Source: Bin87 sp963692995 | GTDB taxonomy: Bacteria; Chloroflexota; Dehalococcoidia; Lucifugimonadales; UBA3495 | Direction: 5' to 3' | Assembly: GCA_963692995.1 (NCBI GenBank) | Contig: OY843611.1 | Location: 434,001-498,000, forward strand | DNA length: 64,000 nt | Part shown: in pieces, positions 57,824 through 64,000 of the stretch | How the letters are laid out: the number at the start of each line of letters is the position of its first letter | How positions within the stretch are numbered: the first letter of the stretch is position 1 | Notes under the pieces: generated by a model | The model's input: only the letters and a program-made list of their open reading frames with translations | What the model was told of the DNA's origin: nothing | The model's database searches: none | Translations under genes and position numbers: made by a program

Positions 57824-59128
57824 ATGATTTCACAGGCAGAGAATATGGCCCTTACTCAAGTTGGGCCGGGCACCCCCATGGGCGAGTTGCTGCGCCGCTA
57901 TTGGATGCCCGCCCTGTTGTCCTGGGAACTGGCCGAGCCGGACGGCGAGCCGGTTCGCGTTAAGCTGCTGGGCGAAGAACTGGTTGCTTTCCGCGACAGC
58001 GACGGGCGCATTGGCCTGCTGAACGAGTTTTGCCCCCACCGGCTGGTGTCGCTGTGGCTGGGACGCAACGAGGAGTGCGGCCTGCGCTGCGTGTATCACG
58101 GCTGGAAGTTCGACGTGAATGGCCAGTGCGTGGACATGATGAACGAGCCGGCAGGCAGCGATTTTCCGTCCAAGATGACCACTGCGTCCTATCCCACCGT
58201 GGAACTGGGCGGCGTCATTTGGGCCTATATGGGGCCGCCAGAGCATATGCCGCCCCCGCCCAAGTTCGAGTGGGCCGCCGCGCCGGAAACCCACCGCCAC
58301 GTCACCAAGAACATTCAGGAGTGCAACTGGCTCCAGGCGCTGGAAGGCGGCATCGACTCCGCCCATGCCACCATCCTCCACCGCACCCTGCGGACGGATA
58401 CCACGCATGCCGGCCTGCGCATCGACTCGCCTCACGTGCAAGGCAAGCCGCCCGAACTGGAAGTGGACCTCACCGACTACGGCTACCGTTACGCCGGCAT
58501 ACGTTCGCTGGGCGACGAGGGCAACCACGTGCGCGCCTACCACTTCATCATGCCCTTCCACCAGATCCGCGCCAGCCAGCGCGGATACCGGGGCAAGGCC
58601 GGTCCGGTGGGCTTCCTGGCATCCGGCCATATGTGGGCGCCCATGGATGACCACAACGTGATGGTCTGGAATTGGGACCTGTCCTACGACGAACCCATCG
58701 GGGAAGCAGAACGCATCGACATGGACCGCGGTTACGGGCGTGGTCCCGAGCATATGCTCGACGGCTTCCGCACCAGGGTCAACCGGGACAACAGCTGGAT
58801 GATCAACCGCGCCGTACAAAAAACGGAGACCTTCAGCGGCATCGACGGCGTGAACGCCCAGGACGTAGCGGTGCAGGAGAGCATGGGCTACATCGTGGAT
58901 CGCTCCCGGGAGAACCTGAGCCGCACCGACATGGCCATCATCTACGCGCGGCGGCAGTTGCTCCAGGCCACTCGCACGGTAGCCGAAGGCGGCGCGCCCC
59001 CTGGCGCCGGCGACAATTACTACATGCTGCGGCCGGCCCAGGCCATCCTGCCCGCCGGCGTGGACTGGCGCGACGCCCTGTGGGAGGATCTTTATCCCGA
59101 CGGGTCGCAGCAGCGGAACGGCAAGTAG
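57824..59128 (+). CDS. Rieske non-heme iron oxygenase, phthalate dioxygenase-like
   Basis: A 434-residue ring-hydroxylating oxygenase alpha-type subunit. The Rieske [2Fe-2S] ligands are CPHR (C-x-H, about residue 68-71) and CVYHGWKFD (C-x2-H, about 89-97). The mononuclear Fe site is in EGGIDSAHATILH (about 175-187). Sequence around QECNWLQALEGGID and RRYWMPALLSWELAE is like the phthalate/carnitine group, which oxidise or demethylate diverse aromatics and quaternary amines. The ATG at 57824 follows GGAGGT at 57811-57816. No reductase or ferredoxin gene is adjacent. Confidence 0.88.
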   Translation: MISQAENMALTQVGPGTPMGELLRRYWMPALLSWELAEPDGEPVRVKLLGEELVAFRDSDGRIGLLNEFCPHRLVSLWLGRNEECGLRCVYHGWKFDVNGQCVDMMNEPAGSDFPSKMTTASYPTVELGGVIWAYMGPPEHMPPPPKFEWAAAPETHRHVTKNIQECNWLQALEGGIDSAHATILHRTLRTDTTHAGLRIDSPHVQGKPPELEVDLTDYGYRYAGIRSLGDEGNHVRAYHFIMPFHQIRASQRGYRGKAGPVGFLASGHMWAPMDDHNVMVWNWDLSYDEPIGEAERIDMDRGYGRGPEHMLDGFRTRVNRDNSWMINRAVQKTETFSGIDGVNAQDVAVQESMGYIVDRSRENLSRTDMAIIYARRQLLQATRTVAEGGAPPGAGDNYYMLRPAQAILPAGVDWRDALWEDLYPDGSQQRNGK

Positions 59129-59140
59129 CGGCTTTCTCCG

Positions 59141-59170
59141 GTTGCGCCGGCTCTTCCATACCGGCGCAAC
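59141..59170 (+). terminator. hairpin after Rieske oxygenase
   Basis: GTTGCGCCGG / CCGGCGCAAC pair across a 10-base loop, 12 bases after the stop. No T-run follows, so termination is uncertain. Confidence 0.4.
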
Positions 59171-59290
59171 TTGCCGCAGAGTGGCAGCACATTTGGCGGT
59201 ACACTAGCCAATGTCCACCAAAGGAGGTTTTCGGCAATGGAGACTGACAGTATCACTGACGGATTTTAGTCAACTGACAGCCTCGGGCAG

Positions 59291-59947
59291 ATGATTGAAT
59301 TCGTCGACAACCCCGAACCACGCTGCCCTTGCGTTTTGCTGCTGGACGTTTCCGGCTCAATGACCGGGCCTCCCATCGCAGCCCTAAACGAAGGTGTCCG
59401 GGTCTTCAAGGAACAGGTTCTGCAAGACAACCTGGCTTCCCTACGGGCCGAAGTCGCCATCATTGCTTTCAACCACAACCACAGCGTTGTCCAGGAGTTT
59501 GCAACGATGAACGGAGTTGCTCCGCTGTACCTGGTTGCCGGCGGCGGAACGCGTATGGCTCCCGCCATTAACGAAGCTCTGGATATGGTTGAGCGCCGTA
59601 AGCAAGATTACCGGGATAACGGCATATCCTACTATCGCCCCATGGTGATTATGATTACCGACGGGTATCCTGAACACGATACGCCCGAGGCCATCGGCCA
59701 AATTACGAATCGCATCAGGGAGCAAGATGTGGGGCGGCACGTGATGTTCCTCACCGTCGCCGTAGGAGGAGCCGATATGCAGCGTTTGACAGTGATGATG
59801 CCGCCGGCTCGGCCACCGCAGCGCCTTGCCGGCCTGGATTTCGCCGCCCTGTTCCAGTGGCTCTCCAACTCAATGTCCGCAATCTCGCAGTCCCAGCCGG
59901 GCGATTTGGTGCGCCTACCCAACCCGGACAGCTGGCTGGAGTATTGA
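59291..59947 (+). CDS. VWA domain protein (TerY/YegL-like) of phosphorylation triad
   Basis: A 218-residue von Willebrand A-type protein. The MIDAS motif is D19-V-S21-G-S23 in CVLLLDVSGSMTGPPI, with later metal residues in AGGGTRMAPAI and IMITDGYPEHDTP. MIEFVDNPEPRCPC at the start matches YegL/TerY proteins. The likely real start is upstream: an ATG at 59237 with AAGGAGG at 59221-59227 reads METDSITDGF, then an in-frame TAG (59267-59269), then STDSLGQMIEFV, so translation probably restarts at 59291 or the stop is a mutation. The gene overlaps the PP2C start by one base. Confidence 0.86.
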   Translation: MIEFVDNPEPRCPCVLLLDVSGSMTGPPIAALNEGVRVFKEQVLQDNLASLRAEVAIIAFNHNHSVVQEFATMNGVAPLYLVAGGGTRMAPAINEALDMVERRKQDYRDNGISYYRPMVIMITDGYPEHDTPEAIGQITNRIREQDVGRHVMFLTVAVGGADMQRLTVMMPPARPPQRLAGLDFAALFQWLSNSMSAISQSQPGDLVRLPNPDSWLEY

Positions 59948-60765
59948 TGTCCGGTAAGGATTTCAGGGAAAGTTCGGGGACGATGCGGGTTATCGGCGCA
60001 TCAGTGCGGGGTTCACGTCACACTAGATCGGGGCAGCCCTGCCAAGACAGTGTGCGCTGGCGGTTCGGGTCGAGCGACGGGCTCTGCGGTAATACCCTTA
60101 TTGTGGCGGTGGCCGACGGCGCCGGTTCCGCTCCCCACAGCGACCAGGGTTCTCAGGCAGCTGCCAATGCCAGTACTGACGCTGCCTTTCGTCTGCTGCG
60201 CCAGTATCCGCATCCGATTAGCCCGGAAGCATTGCGCGGCATTCTCATTGCGTCCCTATCTGCCGCCCGTAAAGAACTGTCCGCAATAGCCCGACGGGAG
60301 AAACGGCAGATTAACGCTTACGCCACCACCCTGCTGGTGGCGATACACACCCACGGCGCTTTGGCGGTGGCCCAAATCGGCGACGGCGGCATCGCTGCCA
60401 GCCGGGACAATACCGGCTATGAGCTACTTGTCGCCCCCCAGCGCGGCGAATACGCCAATGAAACCATCTTTATTACCCGCCGGGCGTCCGTCGCCGCCGC
60501 ACAAACCAGGATTATACCCAACTATCGTCCTCGCAGTATCGCAATGTTCACCGACGGCATCCAGTCGCTGGTGCTGGATGCCCGCGACGGACCTCCGGGA
60601 ACCCCCCATCCCCCATTCTTCTTCGGCGCGTTTGCCTGGCTAAAGAAGCAACCTGACGACTTGCACTCATACACGGGCCTGCGCGATTTTCTGCGGTCGC
60701 CCCAGGTAATGACTCGTACCGACGATGACGTTACACTACTGCTTGCCGTCCTGGAACAGGGATGA
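59947..60765 (+). CDS. PP2C-family protein phosphatase of the triad (YegK-like)
   Basis: A 272-residue metal-dependent Ser/Thr phosphatase of the PP2C_2 type. Features are GASVRGSRHTRSGQPCQDSV (conserved D near residue 32), LIVAVADGAGSAPHSDQGSQAA (metal-binding D-G), VAQIGDGGIAASRD, RSIAMFTDGIQSLVLD and RTDDDVTLLLAVL at the end. The start ATG at 59947 overlaps the VWA stop (TGATG), replacing an upstream in-frame start. It would reverse the action of the kinase encoded three bases downstream. VWA, PP2C and kinase in this order form the TerY-phosphorylation triad. Confidence 0.86.
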   Translation: MSGKDFRESSGTMRVIGASVRGSRHTRSGQPCQDSVRWRFGSSDGLCGNTLIVAVADGAGSAPHSDQGSQAAANASTDAAFRLLRQYPHPISPEALRGILIASLSAARKELSAIARREKRQINAYATTLLVAIHTHGALAVAQIGDGGIAASRDNTGYELLVAPQRGEYANETIFITRRASVAAAQTRIIPNYRPRSIAMFTDGIQSLVLDARDGPPGTPHPPFFFGAFAWLKKQPDDLHSYTGLRDFLRSPQVMTRTDDDVTLLLAVLEQG

Positions 60766-60768
60766 CCT

Positions 60769-63372
60769 ATGCCGGATTATTATGACGAAAGCGGCGCGTT
60801 GATTCTACTGAGGAATAAGCTGGGCTCCGGCGGCGAAGGCGCGGTGTACGAAGTCTTCGCCAATCCAGGGCTGGTGGCAAAGGTTTATCACACTCCCTCG
60901 GCCGGCGACCCGGCGTTGCAAGAAAAACGGGCTAAACTGTGGGAAAAGCAAGTCAAGCTGACCCTGATGGTCGCTAACCCGCCGGATACGGACAATTCGA
61001 ACGGGCACGTGTATCTCGCTTGGCCGCGCACCCGTTTGCATAATGATAACGGCGCCGTAGTAGGATTTCTGATGCCCAGGGTTCCTGACGGTTTCCTCCC
61101 GGTCATCAATTACTATAATCCGAGTCTGCGGCAGTCACAGCTGGGACAGTTGGCAGCATCAAGCGCCATTAACACCCTGCTGTTACAGATAAGTCGGAAC
61201 TTTGCGGCGGCGGTTCACTCGCTCCACCAACGCGGCTACATTATTGGAGACATCAACGAATCCAACGTACTCGTCAACAACAAAGGTTTGGTAACGCTGA
61301 TCGACTGTGATTCGTTCCAGGTCAGGGATGAGCGCAATGGCAGAGTCTATCGTTGTCCGGTTGGCACCCCCGGCTATACGCCGCCGGAACTGCTGTCAAT
61401 AAGCGGCGGCTTTGGCGAAGTTGACCGGATCGTGCAGCACGACCGCTTCGGCTTGGCCGTAATGATCTACAAACTGCTGATAGCCGGCGCACATCCCTTT
61501 GACGGCAGATTTACCGGCAGAGGCAACCTGCCGGAAGCCCCGAACCAGAACGCCAAGATACAAGCCGGTTACTTTGCGCATACCGGCCGGGTCATTCCCT
61601 ACGAGCCGACGCCAACTCAGCAGCGGCATTGGAGTGGTCTTGCGGAATTGCTTCGAGACAATTTTGCAGGCGCTTTCGACGCTGCGCCGGGCAATTACGC
61701 CCATATCGCAAGGCCATCTGCCGAAGGCTGGCTGCTTAGCCTGGATGATATTATCGCTCCCCGCCATAGAGAGCAACAGGAGTTTGGCGCGGGTCGGCGT
61801 CCTCCACGCCGCAGTCGAGGCAAACTCCTTGCCGTTGCCGGCGTTGCCGCCCTGGCTCTGGCCGCAGTTGGAATCGGCTCCGTTCTCGGTCTGGGCAGCG
61901 CCAGGCCAGACAAGGGGGAGACTGACAATGCTGGCACAGATGTGGTGGCCGTTTCAGTGCCAACAGCCGCACCCACGCCTGTACCACCTGCGGCCCTGCC
62001 AGCTGGCCCATCAGGGCGCATCGCGTTTGCGTCTTATGACGGAATATTCACTATGAACGCCGACGGTTCAAATATAACCCAATTGACTATTGGCGCTACT
62101 CATGACAATGATCCGCATTGGTCGCCTGACGGACGGCAGATAGCCTTTGTTTCTTATCGCAATAGCGAGTGGCCGCAGATATATACCATGAACGCTGATG
62201 GTTCTAACGTTACCCAGCTGACGGATAGCCCTGATGTTAGTCATTATAATCCTACGTGGTCCCCCGACCAGCAGCAGATAGCGTACGTTGCTGCCTCGCG
62301 CGTAACTGAAGGCTCGCATGACGAAATATTCGTAATGGACGCCGATGGTTCCAATATCACCAGGTTGACTACCGACGCCGGTAGAAATTTGTCACCTGCC
62401 TGGTCGCCCGATGGACGCCGGATAGCGTTTTCGGCTACTTTTGACAACCAAAATGATGACATCTACGTGATGAATGACGACGGCTCCGAAATTGTAAATC
62501 TAACTACCTCTCCTTCCGGCGCAAACTACTTTAACAACTTCCCTGCCTGGTCGCCTGATGGACGCCGGATAGCATTTTCGTCCAGATGGGGGGCTAATCC
62601 CGGTATCTACACAATGAATGCTGACGGCTCTGATGTTATCCGGCTGACTAACTTTGGAGAAGACAGTAATCTCGCGTGGTCGCCTGATGGACGGAGGACG
62701 GCGTTTTCGTCTTATCGTGGCGGGCAAAGTGGAATCTACGTAATGAATTCCGACGGTTCCGGTATTATGCGGATGACCAATCCTCCCGATGAGGATATTG
62801 AACGACGCCCTATTTGGTCACCTGACGGACGGCATATAGTGTTCGGCTATGAGGATTATCAGTCCGGAGAGAGAGGGAGTTTGCCCGATATGAGTATCGT
62901 GATAATAAGCGCCGCCGACGGCCAAGTGGTTGCCGAATACCGACTCCCTGGCAATAATATCTTTGATACCAACACCATTGTTGTGCCTGACACGGACGAC
63001 GAAACGGACACGGACACCGAGCTGTCCGCGCGGGACACTCTGACGCAGGATGTCTGGGATAGATTGGTCCCGGAAGTTCAGCGGGATATCTGGAACAGGA
63101 TGCCTAAGGACGTGCAACAGGAGATCTGGAATAACCTGGAACAGGTAGATCAACAGCCGGTGTCGGCATGGGGAACTCTAACGCCGGAACAGAAGATCGA
63201 ATTATGGGATGACTTGCCATTAGCAGCGCAGAACGACATATGGAACATGATCCCGGAGGAGTTGCGGGGGGATGCTGCGCCGGGGCCGGCTTTACAGGAA
63301 AAATCAGCCAGTGGGCCGCCGAGAACGCTGACGTATAAAGGCGATATCTTTTTCCCTTCGTGGACGCCGTAG
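60769..63372 (+). CDS. receptor-like protein kinase: kinase, TM, PD40 propeller, Trp repeat
   Basis: An 867-residue protein. Residues 1-330 are a YegI-type kinase: KLGSGGEGAVYEV (18-30), Lys38 in VAKVY, the catalytic loop GDINESNVLV with D161 and N166, metal site IDCDSFQV (D179, D181) and GTPGYTPPEL. A transmembrane helix is at about 351-371 (LAVAGVAALALAAVGIGSVL). From about 412 to 728 there are six or seven PD40/TolB-like repeats, each with IYTMNADGSN.(V/I)TQLT and WSPDGRRIAF elements. Residues ~755-835 are a Trp-rich helical repeat (DVWDRLVPEVQRDIWNRMP, then related units). The propeller would be outside the membrane, so this looks like a sensor kinase. Confidence 0.84.
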   Translation: MPDYYDESGALILLRNKLGSGGEGAVYEVFANPGLVAKVYHTPSAGDPALQEKRAKLWEKQVKLTLMVANPPDTDNSNGHVYLAWPRTRLHNDNGAVVGFLMPRVPDGFLPVINYYNPSLRQSQLGQLAASSAINTLLLQISRNFAAAVHSLHQRGYIIGDINESNVLVNNKGLVTLIDCDSFQVRDERNGRVYRCPVGTPGYTPPELLSISGGFGEVDRIVQHDRFGLAVMIYKLLIAGAHPFDGRFTGRGNLPEAPNQNAKIQAGYFAHTGRVIPYEPTPTQQRHWSGLAELLRDNFAGAFDAAPGNYAHIARPSAEGWLLSLDDIIAPRHREQQEFGAGRRPPRRSRGKLLAVAGVAALALAAVGIGSVLGLGSARPDKGETDNAGTDVVAVSVPTAAPTPVPPAALPAGPSGRIAFASYDGIFTMNADGSNITQLTIGATHDNDPHWSPDGRQIAFVSYRNSEWPQIYTMNADGSNVTQLTDSPDVSHYNPTWSPDQQQIAYVAASRVTEGSHDEIFVMDADGSNITRLTTDAGRNLSPAWSPDGRRIAFSATFDNQNDDIYVMNDDGSEIVNLTTSPSGANYFNNFPAWSPDGRRIAFSSRWGANPGIYTMNADGSDVIRLTNFGEDSNLAWSPDGRRTAFSSYRGGQSGIYVMNSDGSGIMRMTNPPDEDIERRPIWSPDGRHIVFGYEDYQSGERGSLPDMSIVIISAADGQVVAEYRLPGNNIFDTNTIVVPDTDDETDTDTELSARDTLTQDVWDRLVPEVQRDIWNRMPKDVQQEIWNNLEQVDQQPVSAWGTLTPEQKIELWDDLPLAAQNDIWNMIPEELRGDAAPGPALQEKSASGPPRTLTYKGDIFFPSWTP

Positions 63373-63404
63373 CAGCAGCCGGTCTCGCCATCAACTCCGC
63401 TGCC

Positions 63405-63441
63405 GGCGAAGGGGGCCGGTTCCAAACCGGCCCCCTTCGCC
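63405..63441. terminator. strong bidirectional terminator
   Basis: A 17-bp perfect stem (GGCGAAGGGGGCCGGTT / AACCGGCCCCCTTCGCC) with a CCA loop between the convergent kinase and LLM genes. It belongs to the same class (G-rich arm, TT..AA centre) as those at 3191 and 54944. Confidence 0.75.
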
Positions 63442-63462
63442 GGGCCGGATTTTACGGTCCGC

Positions 63463-64000
63463 CTAACCTTCTTTCAGCGCCGGAATCACCCGTGTTCCCA
63501 GCAGCTCCACGGAGCGCATCACGTCCTCGTGGGCCATGTGGCCTTCGTTGCCGTAGATCAGGATGTAGCCCGGCTCAAGGTCCTGGCGGATGTGCCGCAG
63601 CTTCTCGATGACGGTCTCCGGGCTGCCCACGATAATGTTGTAGGCGGCCTGCAAGTCTTCGTAGGTCATGCGCCGACCCATGGTGCCGGTGCCGATGAGG
63701 GGGCGCGACATCTTGATGCGCAACGCCTCCCGGGACTGGTAGCCGGGCGGGTCGTTGAACTCCATCGGCCCCCGGTTGCGGTGGTTCTCGGTCCACAGGA
63801 AGGTGCGGCCGATTTCCTGGGCCTTCTCGTCGGTGTCGGCGACCAGGCAGCGGATCAGGTAGCCGAAGTGCTCCGGGCCGGCTTCGTAGCCTTCCTCGGC
63901 GGCGGTCTCGTGGTAGATGCCCTTGAGCTGCTTGGTCAGGTCCAGCAGGGAACCCAGGTTCATGTACGGATACCGATGCTTGGCCGCCCAGATCACGGAC
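63463..64000 (-). CDS. LLM-class (luciferase-like) flavin/F420 oxidoreductase, N-terminus off window
   Basis: The C-terminal ~179 residues of a luciferase-like monooxygenase; the frame continues past the right edge. Visible features are HRYPYMNLGSLLDLTKQLKGIYHE, HFGYLIRCLVADTDEKAQEIGRTFLW and NIIVGSPETVIEKLRHIRQDLEPGYILIYGNEGHM, the family's typical GSPE(T/S)V...l region followed by a barrel strand. A GTG at 63994-63996 is in frame but is internal to the gene. Subgroup and substrate cannot be stated. Confidence 0.82.
   Translation of the reverse strand, partial: SVIWAAKHRYPYMNLGSLLDLTKQLKGIYHETAAEEGYEAGPEHFGYLIRCLVADTDEKAQEIGRTFLWTENHRNRGPMEFNDPPGYQSREALRIKMSRPLIGTGTMGRRMTYEDLQAAYNIIVGSPETVIEKLRHIRQDLEPGYILIYGNEGHMAHEDVMRSVELLGTRVIPALKEG

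Noticed and set aside
57830..58819. 329-residue minus-strand frame opposite the Rieske oxygenase
   Set aside because: Same reason: the sense strand carries Rieske and Fe-site motifs and a good ribosome binding site.

Overview
The window is G+C-rich, gene-dense bacterial DNA, about 60% G+C by eye. The gene content suggests an uncultivated Chloroflexota bacterium of the SAR202/Dehalococcoidia type, though this is inference and no ribosomal marker is present. Pointers are coenzyme-F420 enzymes (an NADPH:F420 reductase, an LLM-class oxidoreductase, a PPOX-fold protein), many SDR, VOC, amidase and Rieske enzymes, several Uma2-family proteins, an Aap-type amino-acid ABC transporter, and a split glycine-cleavage P-protein. 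The only RNA gene found is a tRNA-Pro(GGG).

Layout. 1-5.5 kb: a truncated MrfA/YprA-like helicase, small proteins of unknown function, an F420 reductase and a VOC protein. 5.5-6.8 kb: a compact type II restriction-modification pair. 6.9-12 kb: a PIG-L deacetylase, a Uma2 protein with a duplicated N-terminus, a PEP-mutase/isocitrate-lyase-fold enzyme, a DUF429 protein and an aquaporin. 12-16 kb: an orphan NuoE/NuoF pair and a gamma-glutamyltransferase. 16.4-23.5 kb: an ion channel lacking the K+ filter, then two SDR genes flanking five near-identical tandem Uma2 genes. 23.6-29 kb: an oligopeptide/nickel-type ABC transporter (binding protein and two permeases, no ATPase genes), an MFS transporter and a VOC protein. 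29.5-36 kb: DUF35 and thiolase genes, two amidases (one with a GatC-like partner), a PaREP1/HEPN-like protein and a beta-hydroxyacid dehydrogenase. 36-38 kb: an AAA ATPase paired with a TOPRIM-like protein. 38-46.7 kb: gcvPA, gcvPB, gcvT and gcvH in separate transcription units around an orphan methyltransferase, a DAO-family oxidase and a PPOX protein. 46.7-57.7 kb: a beta-lactamase-fold hydrolase, a truncated DnaJ-like protein, tRNA-Pro, an SDR, an LLM oxidoreductase, the aapJ-Q-M-P transporter, an amidohydrolase and a hendecad coiled-coil membrane protein. 57.8-64 kb: a Rieske oxygenase, then a VWA/PP2C/kinase triad whose kinase carries a transmembrane segment and a PD40 propeller, and a truncated LLM oxidoreductase.

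The most distinctive signals are: (1) the five-copy Uma2 array, whose copies carry 1, 4, 5, 0 and 2 copies of a 7-residue coiled-coil unit and whose spacers are chimeric scars of the two flanking SDR genes; (2) the VWA-PP2C-receptor-kinase triad with an unusual Trp-rich C-terminal repeat; (3) two genes with a good ribosome binding site and ATG followed within 11 codons by an in-frame stop; (4) short dispersed hairpin elements whose TAGG end supplies the stop codon of neighbouring genes; and (5) the ATPase/TOPRIM-like pair as a candidate defence module.

Functions are assigned from motifs read by eye. No database search was possible.
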